Shown here one piece after another: positions 1 to 7,186 of a DNA stretch of 18,871 bases (position 1 is its first letter; each line of letters begins with the position of its first letter). The notes below the pieces were generated by a model that saw nothing but the letters and a program-made list of their open reading frames with translations, did not search any database and had not been told where the DNA came from. This DNA is from Ruminococcaceae bacterium UBA7030 (GTDB lineage Bacteria > Bacillota > Clostridia > Oscillospirales > Acutalibacteraceae): contig DLBD01000125.1 in assembly GCA_002494125.1 (NCBI GenBank), positions 1 to 18,871 on the forward strand, in the 5' to 3' direction. The position numbers and the translations under genes are program-made.

Positions 1-153
1 ATCAAGCCATGAAGTGTTATCTGCCCCGACTCCAAGTTTTCTTAATTTTTCATAAAGCTTTTGAGGATAAATATCCCTGAACTGCGAATAATGTTCAGAA
101 GTGAGTCCCCAGTCAAATGGACATCCGCTGTCAATGCTATTTTCAGTATTCAT
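1..153 (-). CDS. Class I SAM-dependent methyltransferase, N-terminal fragment
   Basis: An open minus-strand frame of 51 codons runs off the left edge of the window. The ATG at 153-151 follows a GGTGAT ribosome binding site at normal distance. The N-terminus contains FDWGLTSEHYSQFRDIYP, which matches the usual start of a Clostridia family of small-molecule or ubiE-like class I methyltransferases, where a phrase of the form FDWGRTSxDYxKYRDIYP precedes the Rossmann fold. The SAM-binding motif itself lies beyond the window, so the family call rests on the N-terminal signature only. The substrate is unknown. It sits 40 bp downstream of sigF in the same direction, but it has its own promoter overlapping the sigF stop and need not be a sporulation gene. 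Confidence 0.7.
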   Translation of the reverse strand, partial: MNTENSIDSGCPFDWGLTSEHYSQFRDIYPQKLYEKLRKLGVGADNTSWLD

Positions 154-168
154 ACTATCACCACAAGA

Positions 169-197
169 ATAGTATCACATATAAAAATACGTGTCAA
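169..197 (-). promoter_or_regulatory. Sigma-A-type promoter of the methyltransferase gene
   Basis: On the minus strand a consensus -35 TTGACA (192-197) is followed by a 17-bp spacer and a TACTAT -10 box (169-174). The -35 box contains the TGA stop codon of sigF. The predicted start of transcription near 162 leaves a leader of only about 9-10 nt that just includes the GGTGAT ribosome binding site. Confidence 0.6.
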
Positions 198-859
198 ATA
201 ATTGACCTCAGTTTTTGAAGCAGTTTCTTTTCTTTTCGTGAAATCTGTACCTGCGACACGCCGAGAATTTCTGCAGTTTTTTGCTGTGTAAAACCTTTAT
301 AATATCTTAAATCAACTATTCTTTTTTCAGTTTCTTCAAGATGCATCATAAGCTGTTTGATGCAAATACGGTTAAAAAGCTCTTCGCTCTCATCTACCGG
401 AACATCAATAGTATTTTCCCCGTCCTCACCAAAGGAGTTAAGCGAAAGCATTGGCGACATAACATTAAGAACTTCGGCAGTTTCCTGAGCTGAAATACCA
501 AGCATTTCGGCAAGCTCTGAAACCGTTGGTTTTCTGAGTTCTCTTTTTTCAAAAGAGTCGCAAACTGACTTTGCCTTTATTGCCTTCTCTTTTAATGAGC
601 GGCTAACCTTAATTGCACCGTCATCACGAAATATTCTTTTAATTTCACCCATTATTACAGGCACGGCATAGGTTGAAAATGCAAAACCTTTTGACTTATC
701 AAACCTATCCACAGCTTTAATAAGTCCAACGCATCCACTTTGAAACAGGTCGTCATATTCAACGCCTCTACCTGTAAAGCGGTGAGCAATACTGTGCACA
801 AGCCCCAGGTTTTCGCTTATCATCTTATCTCTATCATTATCAAGTGTAACAGGTGACAA
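194..859 (-). CDS. sigF: RNA polymerase sporulation sigma factor F
   Basis: This is a sigma-70 family factor for early forespore transcription, held inactive by SpoIIAB until SpoIIAA releases it. The roughly 221-residue protein shows region 2 (NLGLVHSIAHRF and DLFQSGCVGLIKAVDRFD, then the AFSTYAVPVIMGEIKR core-binding and -10 recognition segment), region 3 around the middle, and a region 4 helix-turn-helix near the C-terminus (FTQQKTAEILGVSQVQISR). Assignment as sigma F rather than G or B rests mainly on its place directly behind spoIIAA and spoIIAB. There is no ATG near the start. The frame can begin at a TTG at 868, but that codon directly abuts the AAGGA ribosome binding site, so I prefer the TTG at 859, about 9 nt downstream of it. 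It is translationally coupled to spoIIAB. No terminator separates it from the next gene. Confidence 0.93.
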   Translation of the reverse strand: MSPVTLDNDRDKMISENLGLVHSIAHRFTGRGVEYDDLFQSGCVGLIKAVDRFDKSKGFAFSTYAVPVIMGEIKRIFRDDGAIKVSRSLKEKAIKAKSVCDSFEKRELRKPTVSELAEMLGISAQETAEVLNVMSPMLSLNSFGEDGENTIDVPVDESEELFNRICIKQLMMHLEETEKRIVDLRYYKGFTQQKTAEILGVSQVQISRKEKKLLQKLRSII

Positions 860-871
860 GATAATCAATCC

Positions 872-1309
872 TTACCATTTAGTTTTTCCGTTAATCTTTT
901 TAATGAGAGTAACAGTAGTTCCCTTTCCGATTTTTGATCGAACACGAAGTTTATCGCAAAAGCTTTCCATAACCGTAAATCCAAGACCGGCTCTGTCACC
1001 GCTTCCCGATGTATATAAAGGTGTAAGCGCTTGTTCAATGTTTTCAATACCGCAGCCTTTGTCACGAATTGTGACTGTTATATTCGAAGCCTCGTCAACT
1101 GAAGCTGAAATATATATTTTTCCATATGTATCTTTATAGGCGTGAACGATGCAGTTTGTAACCGCCTCGCTTACTGCTGTTTTAATATCCGCAATTTCTT
1201 CAAGCGTAGGGTCAAGCGGAGATATAAACGCAGAAATTACAACTCTTGCAAATCCTTCGTTTACACTTTTACTGTCTATTGTCATTCTGAATTCATTAAG
1301 CTTTTTCAT
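872..1309 (-). CDS. spoIIAB: Anti-sigma F factor / serine kinase SpoIIAB
   Basis: This GHKL-fold kinase binds and inhibits sigma F and phosphorylates SpoIIAA. The 145-residue protein has the expected ATP-binding boxes: the N box around residues 46-57 (AVSEAVTNCIVHAY), the G1 box DKGCGI at about 83-88, and the G2 box with GLGF at about 108-111. Its length matches the family. The ATG follows an AAAGGAG ribosome binding site. The gene overlaps the end of spoIIAA by 14 bp and ends a few bases before sigF, the classic spoIIA order, so the three proteins are probably made in coupled amounts. I see no missing catalytic motif. Confidence 0.96.
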   Translation of the reverse strand: MKKLNEFRMTIDSKSVNEGFARVVISAFISPLDPTLEEIADIKTAVSEAVTNCIVHAYKDTYGKIYISASVDEASNITVTIRDKGCGIENIEQALTPLYTSGSGDRAGLGFTVMESFCDKLRVRSKIGKGTTVTLIKKINGKTKW

Positions 1310-1628
1310 TTGTGTTCTCCTTTATTGTTGAAATTCTGCCGAGACCTGCAAGCTCCATAATCTTTTTAGTTTGAGTGCTTACATTTTTAACTACTATATC
1401 CGATGACGGATCAATGCTTTTCATAAGCCTATATCTGCCCATAACAAGACCAATTCCACTTGAGTCCATAAAGCTGACATTTTTAAAATCAATAATTAGC
1501 TGATTAGGCTTTTTCAGTATTATTGCATCATCAATTCTTGCTCTTACATCACCGCAGGTGTGGTGGTCAATCTCACCGATAAGGTAGGCAACAACGAGGT
1601 TGCCGCTCGCTTCAATAGTTACATTCAT
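1296..1628 (-). CDS. spoIIAA: Anti-sigma F factor antagonist SpoIIAA
   Basis: This STAS-domain protein, when dephosphorylated by SpoIIE in the forespore, binds SpoIIAB and frees sigma F. The sequence shows the STAS pattern GEIDHHTCGDVRARID, followed by a beta strand (LIIDFKNVSFMDSSGIGL) that carries the phosphorylatable serine in DSSG. I chose the ATG at 1628 (protein MNVTIEASGNL, 110 aa) because a GGAG site lies at proper distance. A longer in-frame ATG at 1655 would add nine residues and fall inside a terminator hairpin with no ribosome binding site. First gene of the spoIIA operon. I could not find a convincing sigma-H promoter between it and folC. Confidence 0.93.
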   Translation of the reverse strand: MNVTIEASGNLVVAYLIGEIDHHTCGDVRARIDDAIILKKPNQLIIDFKNVSFMDSSGIGLVMGRYRLMKSIDPSSDIVVKNVSTQTKKIMELAGLGRISTIKENTNEKA

Positions 1629-1642
1629 AAAAATCGCTCCAT

Positions 1643-1683
1643 AAAAAAATACCAATCTGCTGTAATATTAACAGATTGGTATT
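1643..1683 (-). terminator. Intrinsic terminator after folC / hairpin ahead of spoIIAA
   Basis: A perfect 12-bp inverted repeat (AATACCAATCTG at 1648-1659 and its complement at 1672-1683) is followed on the minus strand by a run of seven U residues (1643-1649). It should end the valS-folC transcript. It lies only about 20 nt upstream of the spoIIAA ribosome binding site, so any spoIIA promoter upstream of it would have to read through. Confidence 0.85.
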
Positions 1684-1705
1684 AAATATTTTATCAAATT
1701 TTGTA

Positions 1706-2806
1706 TTAAAGCAATTCTTTTCTGACAAGCCTTGCGAGATAGAACGAACCGCATACAAGCGAAAGTCCCTCTCCCCTTGCGTATTCAAATGCTTCAATTG
1801 GATTTTCAATCGTAAAAACGGACGGGCAAAACTCTTTGGCAAGTTTTGCAAGATCCGCTGCATTCATTGCTCTTTTATTATCTACTTGTGTTGCAATAAT
1901 CTTCTTGCAATGAGGCGCAACCCTTGACAGATATGCTTTTACATCCTTATCACCCAGCATTGCAACAAGCGCAATTTCATCATTAATAATTCTGGAAAGC
2001 GCCTCTCCTGCCGCTTCATTGTGACCGCCATCGACAAGGATGTTGCCAATACTTTCCTGTCTTGCCGGAAGATTAGGATATTCAGCCTTCAGTCTTTTAT
2101 CAATAATATCCAGCACAGCTTGAGCAGTTTTTAGATTATTCTTTTTGAAATCATCAGAGTCTTCAACAAGTATAAGCTTTGTATTTTTTCGCTCGCACTC
2201 GTCTATAAAAATGTGCTGGGTTTCTTTATTAGGGTAAAGAATGCAGGTGGAGTTTTCTTTAATTATTCCGGCTTTCTGCATTGCGATATCGCAAACAGTA
2301 TCGCCGAGGAAATTTGTGTGATCAAGTGATACGGATGTTATGACAGAAATATTTTTGCTCTCAACATTTGTGGCATCCTCAAGTCCGCCCATACCACATT
2401 CCACTACTGCATAGTCTACGTTGTTGTCAAAAAAGAATTTATACATAACCGCACTCAGAAGTTCAAATTCGGTTACTTCATATTCCGAATACTTTTCAAC
2501 ATAATATGAAAGCTCATCCTCACAAATTTCGATGCCGTTTATCTTAATCTGCTCCCGATAATCATTCACATATGGCGATGTAAAAAGCCCGACCTTATAA
2601 CCGCCTTTTATAAGAGCTTCTGAAATTGATTCTGCGACCGTTCCTTTTCCGTTTGTACCTGCAATATGAATTATATTGAGCTTTTCCTGTGGATTATCCA
2701 TATCTTCAAGAAGAGCCATAATGCGAGCAAGACCCGGCAAAATGCCGAGTCTTTCTTTTGCGGATATAATTTTTTGTGTATCTTTATAATCCAAATTATT
2801 CACCAA
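1706..2806 (-). CDS. folC: Folylpolyglutamate synthase / dihydrofolate synthase, compact form
   Basis: This Mur-ligase family enzyme adds glutamate to dihydropteroate or folates using ATP. The 366-residue protein keeps the N-terminal signature, the P-loop GTNGKGT at residues 50-56, the ECGMGGLEDATN segment near 136-147, SLDHTNFLG near 160-168 and DGGHN at about 259-263. It is shorter than the usual roughly 420-450 residues. The missing part is between the KAGIIK motif (178-183) and DGGHN, where the family normally has extra beta strands plus a PGR-E motif, replaced here by a short PARQES stretch. No ATG is available near the required N-terminus. A TTG at 2806 or the next codon GTG at 2803 must be used. 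It overlaps the valS end by about 11 bp, so translation is probably coupled. Family call is firm; which of the two activities remains is not clear. Confidence 0.88.
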   Translation of the reverse strand: MVNNLDYKDTQKIISAKERLGILPGLARIMALLEDMDNPQEKLNIIHIAGTNGKGTVAESISEALIKGGYKVGLFTSPYVNDYREQIKINGIEICEDELSYYVEKYSEYEVTEFELLSAVMYKFFFDNNVDYAVVECGMGGLEDATNVESKNISVITSVSLDHTNFLGDTVCDIAMQKAGIIKENSTCILYPNKETQHIFIDECERKNTKLILVEDSDDFKKNNLKTAQAVLDIIDKRLKAEYPNLPARQESIGNILVDGGHNEAAGEALSRIINDEIALVAMLGDKDVKAYLSRVAPHCKKIIATQVDNKRAMNAADLAKLAKEFCPSVFTIENPIEAFEYARGEGLSLVCGSFYLARLVRKELL

Positions 2807-5426
2807 GTGTATTTATTGATTTTTTGATATTTTCAATCCTGTCCTCAAGCACCTTAGCGTCAGCTCTATTTTGCTCTACGACCTTTTCGGGAGCTTTATT
2901 AACAAAGCCCGGATTATTGAGCTTTTTATTAATAAAATCAAGCTTATCCTGTGCCTGCGTGAGTTCTTTTTCAAGGCGCTTACGTTCAGCCTCAAAATCA
3001 ACAAGGTCGCCCATAGGAATATAAATTTTAGCGTCATCTGTAATAATGGTTACTGTGTTTCCTAATGAATCAAAGTCTGTGCCTACCTCAACCTCACTTG
3101 CGGATGCAAGTCTGATAATAAACTTTGCACCCATTTCAAATATTCCTTCATCAGCTGTTTCAACATAAACCTTTGCTTTCTTGCTAGGCGGGATATTCAT
3201 TTCGCTTCTTCTGTTACGAATTGCACGAATTGCTTTCATTATTTTTTCCATCTGCGCTTCATCATCAGCAAATGAAAGTGCGTCATCATACTGTACCCAC
3301 TTTGAAATCATAATAGACTCGTCCTCGTGAGGAATAGCCTGATATATCTCTTCTGTAATGAAAGGCATAAACGGATGAAGAAGCTTTAATATATCTGTAA
3401 GAACATAAACAAGAACAGATGTTGCATTACTCTTTTTAACAGAATCGTCGCCCTGAAGACGAATTTTAGCAATCTCTATATACCAGTCGCAGAAAACGTC
3501 CCAGATAAAATCATAAAGTTTCTGAATTGCAACGCCAAGCTCAAACTTGTCGATGTTATCTGTAACCTCTTTTGCAAGCTTGTTAACTTTAGATACAATC
3601 CACTTATCTTCAATTTCAAGCTCAGCAGGAAGTCCGTTATACTTGAAATCGTCAGTAAGATACATAAGAACAAAACGAGCTGCGTTCCAAAGCTTATTGG
3701 CAAAGTTTCTCGAAGCCTTTACCTTGTCGTCAGAAAAACGCATATCGTTACCCGGTGAATTACCAGTTGCAAGCGTAAATCTCAGTGCGTCAGCACCGTA
3801 CTCATCAATGATAAGAAGCGGATCAATTCCGTTTCCGAGCGACTTGCTCATCTTCCTTCCCTGTGCATCACGTACAAGTCCGTGAATAAGAACAGTATCA
3901 AACGGTACGTTATTTGTATGCTCAACCGCTGAGAAAATCATTCTGGCAACCCAGAAAAAGATTATATCATAACCTGTAACCAAAGTATTTGTCGGATAGA
4001 AGTATTCAAGCTCGGGTGTCTTCTCAGGAAAGCCAAGAGTTGAAAACGGCCAAAGAGCTGATGAAAACCATGTGTCAAGAGTATCTTCATCCTGATGAAT
4101 GTGAGTGCTGCCGCAATGCTCACAACAGGTAGGATCTTCCTTTGAAACGGTAACCTTTCCGCAATCAAAGCAGTACCATGCCGGAATTCTGTGGCCCCAC
4201 CAAAGCTGACGTGATATACACCAGTCCTTAATGTTCTCCATCCAATGATAATATATTTTATCAAAACGCTCGGGAACAAACTTAACTTTACCGTCACGTA
4301 CAACATCAATTGCCGGTTTAGCAAGCGGCTCCATTTTAACAAACCACTGCATTGAAAGTCTTGGTTCAATAGATGTATGACAGCGATAACAGGTTCCGAC
4401 ATTATGAGAATAATCCTCAACCTTAATAAGTGCACCCTCTGCCTCTAAATCTTTTACGATTTCTTTTCGGCAGTCGTATCTGTCCATGCCTGAATATTTA
4501 CCCCAGCCCTCTGCAATATGACCGTCGTCAGTCATAACGTCAATAACCTCAAGGTTATGTCTTAAACCAACTTCGTAGTCATTAGGGTCGTGCGCAGGAG
4601 TAATTTTAACAACACCTGTTCCGAATTCAATATCAACATAATCATCGGCAATAACAGGTATTTCACGGTGAACAATAGGGAGTATAAGCATTTTGCCGAT
4701 TAAATCCTTATACCTTTCATCATTTGGATTTACCGCAACTGCTGTATCACCGAGCATAGTTTCAGGTCGTGTCGTTGCAAGTTCCACATAACCGCTTCCA
4801 TCCTTAAAAGGATAGCGGAGATGCCAGAAGTGACCCGCCTGGTCCTCGTACTCAACCTCTGCATCAGATATAGTAGTACAGCAGTGAGGGCACCAGTTTA
4901 CCATTCTTTTGCCCTGATAAATAAGGCCCTTATTATAAAGATTTACAAAAACCTCGCGCACAGCCTTTGAACATCCCTCATCAAGAGTAAAACGTTCTCT
5001 GTCCCAATCGCAGGAGGAACCCATCTTTTTAAGCTGTTCAATAATTCTTGAGCCGTACTGATCCTTCCAAGCCCAAGCTCTTTCAAGAAATCCGTCTCTA
5101 CCTATATCCTCTTTAGTTATGCCTTCCTTGCGCATTGCCTCAACAATCTTTGCTTCAGTAGCTATAGATGCATGGTCCGTACCGGGAAGCCACAATGTTT
5201 CAAAGCCCTGCATACGCTTATAACGTATTAATATATCCTGAAGGGTATTGTCAAGCGCATGTCCCATATGAAGCTGTCCGGTAATATTCGGAGGCGGGAT
5301 AACAATAGTGTAAGGCTTTTTATCAGGATTTACCTCTGCGTGAAAATAATGATTATCACACCAGAATTTATAAGTGCGGTCTTCAACCTCACTCGGATTA
5401 TACTGCTTTGCAAGTTCTTTTGCCAT
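2796..5426 (-). CDS. valS: Valyl-tRNA synthetase
   Basis: This class I aminoacyl-tRNA synthetase charges tRNA-Val in the cytoplasm. The protein is 876 residues, the usual bacterial length. The HIGH-type motif is HMGH at residues 53-56 after PPPNITGQL, and the KMSKS motif is at 525-529. The large editing domain (CP1) lies between, with the threonine-rich TTRPETMLGD segment near 218-227. Cysteine pairs near 347-350, 419-422 and 434-438 suggest zinc binding inserts. An anticodon-binding domain and a C-terminal coiled-coil arm rich in Glu, Lys and Leu end the protein. The ATG follows AAGGAGT (5434-5440). Expression is governed by a T-box leader immediately upstream. Overlaps folC downstream, a common valS-folC pair in Firmicutes. 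Confidence 0.98.
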   Translation of the reverse strand: MAKELAKQYNPSEVEDRTYKFWCDNHYFHAEVNPDKKPYTIVIPPPNITGQLHMGHALDNTLQDILIRYKRMQGFETLWLPGTDHASIATEAKIVEAMRKEGITKEDIGRDGFLERAWAWKDQYGSRIIEQLKKMGSSCDWDRERFTLDEGCSKAVREVFVNLYNKGLIYQGKRMVNWCPHCCTTISDAEVEYEDQAGHFWHLRYPFKDGSGYVELATTRPETMLGDTAVAVNPNDERYKDLIGKMLILPIVHREIPVIADDYVDIEFGTGVVKITPAHDPNDYEVGLRHNLEVIDVMTDDGHIAEGWGKYSGMDRYDCRKEIVKDLEAEGALIKVEDYSHNVGTCYRCHTSIEPRLSMQWFVKMEPLAKPAIDVVRDGKVKFVPERFDKIYYHWMENIKDWCISRQLWWGHRIPAWYCFDCGKVTVSKEDPTCCEHCGSTHIHQDEDTLDTWFSSALWPFSTLGFPEKTPELEYFYPTNTLVTGYDIIFFWVARMIFSAVEHTNNVPFDTVLIHGLVRDAQGRKMSKSLGNGIDPLLIIDEYGADALRFTLATGNSPGNDMRFSDDKVKASRNFANKLWNAARFVLMYLTDDFKYNGLPAELEIEDKWIVSKVNKLAKEVTDNIDKFELGVAIQKLYDFIWDVFCDWYIEIAKIRLQGDDSVKKSNATSVLVYVLTDILKLLHPFMPFITEEIYQAIPHEDESIMISKWVQYDDALSFADDEAQMEKIMKAIRAIRNRRSEMNIPPSKKAKVYVETADEGIFEMGAKFIIRLASASEVEVGTDFDSLGNTVTIITDDAKIYIPMGDLVDFEAERKRLEKELTQAQDKLDFINKKLNNPGFVNKAPEKVVEQNRADAKVLEDRIENIKKSINTLGE

Positions 5427-5440
5427 AATAAAAACTCCTT

Positions 5441-5480
5441 AAAATAAAAATGCTTTCACCTCATTTTGAGGCGAAAGCAT
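5441..5480 (-). terminator. T-box terminator hairpin of valS
   Basis: A 14-bp stem (5450-5463 with 5467-5480, one G-U pair) with a three-base loop is followed on the minus strand by a nearly continuous U run (5441-5449). It directly precedes the valS ribosome binding site and is the regulated terminator of the T-box. Confidence 0.9.
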
Positions 5481-5680
5481 AGAATTCCGTGGTACCACTC
5501 AAATTGCATTATTAAAATGCCGCTCAAATCTTTAACGCAGATATACGGGTACGACTACTTGGTTTCACCGTACCGACTCAAAAGCTACCTTCACTTGCAT
5601 CCTATGTATTCTTTCACCAGCCGAATACTCTCTGAAAAAGGAAAACAAATTACTCCTCTTTTTCACAGTCTTTATGTATT
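5450..5680 (-). promoter_or_regulatory. T-box riboswitch controlling valS-folC (valine specific)
   Basis: The minus-strand leader carries the conserved T-box sequence with TGGTACCACGG (5488-5498 region), whose bulge pairs with the free 3' end of uncharged tRNA, directly upstream of the terminator hairpin. Stem I features are visible: AGAGGAGTAA near its base, an AGAGAG with GGTGAAAG distal motif, then GAAGGTAGCTTTTGAGT. In that last stretch GTA (plus-strand positions 5586-5588) is the likely specifier codon, matching valine, followed by a purine as expected. When tRNA-Val is uncharged, the antiterminator forms and valS is transcribed. The specifier assignment is by pattern and is less certain than the T-box call. 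Confidence 0.92.
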
Positions 5681-5686
5681 GAAAAT

Positions 5687-5715
5687 ATATTAACAAAAAT
5701 AAATATAAAAGTCAA
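5687..5715 (-). promoter_or_regulatory. Promoter of the valS T-box leader
   Basis: TTGACT (5710-5715), a 17-bp spacer and TAATAT (5687-5692) on the minus strand make a near-consensus sigma-A promoter, with the transcript starting near 5680. It begins two bases after the uxaA stop codon. I see no terminator between uxaA and this promoter. Confidence 0.8.
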
Positions 5716-5716
5716 G

Positions 5717-7186
5717 CTACATTATGACTCCGTCTTTGAATATAGCAATCTGCCTGTAGTCGTTTGTTTCATTTTTTGTTTTATACCCGGAAGCTGTTTT
5801 AAGTATCAAGTCAAAAAGTTCAACTGAAAGGTTTTGAATATCGTCGCCGGATAAAAGCCTTCCCGAATTGAAATCAATCCAACCGTTTTTCTTTTCAAAA
5901 AGAGGAGTGTTTGATGAAATCTTAATCGTGGGGACCGGTGCTCCAAGCGGAGTTCCTCTTCCTGTTGTAAAAAGAATAATATTAGCACCGCAGGCAGCTA
6001 AATTTGTAGTTGCAACTATATCATTCCCCGGTCCGTTCAAAAGTGAAAGCCCGCTTTTTTTAACCTGTTCGCCATAATTAATAACATCGGTTATAATAGA
6101 ATTTCCGCCTTTTTGAATACATCCGAGAGACTTTTCTTCAAGCGTGGTAATTCCCCCGTCATGATTACCCGGAGAAGGATTATCGAAGCATTCCTGATTA
6201 TGTGAAGAAAAATAGTTTTTAAAACCTTTGATAAGCGATACAGTCTTTTCATACGTTACTTTATTCTCTGCCCTTTTCATCAGGATATGCTCCGCTCCGA
6301 ACATTTCCGGGACTTCGGTAAGCACGGCGCACGCACCAAAAGATGTAATTTTGTCCGTGACTTTTCCGCAAAGAGGATTAGCTGTTATACCGCTCAAAGC
6401 GTCAGAGCCGCCGCATTTCAAACCGATTACGAGCTTCTGTGCGCTAACCTCTTCCCTCTTAAATTCTTTTACATAATTATGCAGCTCGTCGATTAGCTTT
6501 TCACCTTCTTCAAGCTCATTATCAACATTTTGTGTTACTAAAAATTTAACTCGTTTTTTATCATAATCGCCAAGATATTTCTTAATAACTTCAGCATTAG
6601 AATTCTCACATCCGAGTGATACAACGAGCACGCCTCCTGCATTCGGGTGACGAATAAGAGCTGATATAATCTTTCTTGTGTTTTCCTGGTCGTCGCCCAT
6701 CTGGCTGCAACCGAAAGGATGGGTATAGCCGAAAACACCATCTATATCATTATAACATTTACTCTTTGCATTTTGCACAAGCATATCAACTGTATTATTA
6801 ACACAGCCAACTGTGGATATCACCCATATTTCATTTCTGGTTCCTACCGAGCCGTCAGGTCTTTTATAACCGTAGAAAGAAACATTACACTTTTCAGGAC
6901 TGTAAGAATTATCACCACTGAAAGAGTACTCGAAGTCACTTGTAAGATTTGTTTTAAGATTATGGGTGTGTATATGTTCTCCGGCTTTAACATCACGGGT
7001 TAGAGTTCCGATTTTGCTGTTATACTTAATAATGCTGTCGCCCTTTTTCATATTAAAAAGGGCAACCTTGTGCGCAAAAGGCACATCATTAATAAGGGAT
7101 AGACCGTTTTCGGTATACCCCCTGGACAGTGCTTCTAAAGCGACTGCGACATTATCATTTTTATCTATAACAAAAAGCTTTTTCAT
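5717..7186 (-). CDS. uxaA: Altronate dehydratase
   Basis: This enzyme dehydrates D-altronate to 2-keto-3-deoxygluconate in galacturonate catabolism. The 489-residue protein has an N-terminal SAF-type domain (about residues 1-90, with KKGDSIIKYNSKIGTLTRDV and GEHIHTHN). The catalytic UxaA/GarD domain follows, recognisable by YGYKRPDGSVGTRNE near 105-119, GCSQMGDD at 159-166, a GCENSN segment, GLKCGGSDALSGITANP, and a C-terminal TTGRGTPLGAPVPTIKI. The cysteines in these motifs fit the metal-dependent active site of the family. Length is normal. Its start codon overlaps the uxaB stop by one base (TAATG), so the two are one operon. No transporter, isomerase (UxaC) or KDG kinase gene is in the window. 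A related sugar-acid dehydratase (galactarate) is less likely because of the uxaB partner. Confidence 0.93.
   Translation of the reverse strand: MKKLFVIDKNDNVAVALEALSRGYTENGLSLINDVPFAHKVALFNMKKGDSIIKYNSKIGTLTRDVKAGEHIHTHNLKTNLTSDFEYSFSGDNSYSPEKCNVSFYGYKRPDGSVGTRNEIWVISTVGCVNNTVDMLVQNAKSKCYNDIDGVFGYTHPFGCSQMGDDQENTRKIISALIRHPNAGGVLVVSLGCENSNAEVIKKYLGDYDKKRVKFLVTQNVDNELEEGEKLIDELHNYVKEFKREEVSAQKLVIGLKCGGSDALSGITANPLCGKVTDKITSFGACAVLTEVPEMFGAEHILMKRAENKVTYEKTVSLIKGFKNYFSSHNQECFDNPSPGNHDGGITTLEEKSLGCIQKGGNSIITDVINYGEQVKKSGLSLLNGPGNDIVATTNLAACGANIILFTTGRGTPLGAPVPTIKISSNTPLFEKKNGWIDFNSGRLLSGDDIQNLSVELFDLILKTASGYKTKNETNDYRQIAIFKDGVIM

Noticed and set aside
3476..4435. Overlapping frames on both strands within valS
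   Set aside because: They are shadows of the intact 876-residue valS frame and show no domain.
5466..5693. Plus-strand 75-codon frame
   Set aside because: It is the antisense of the T-box leader and has no recognisable protein features.
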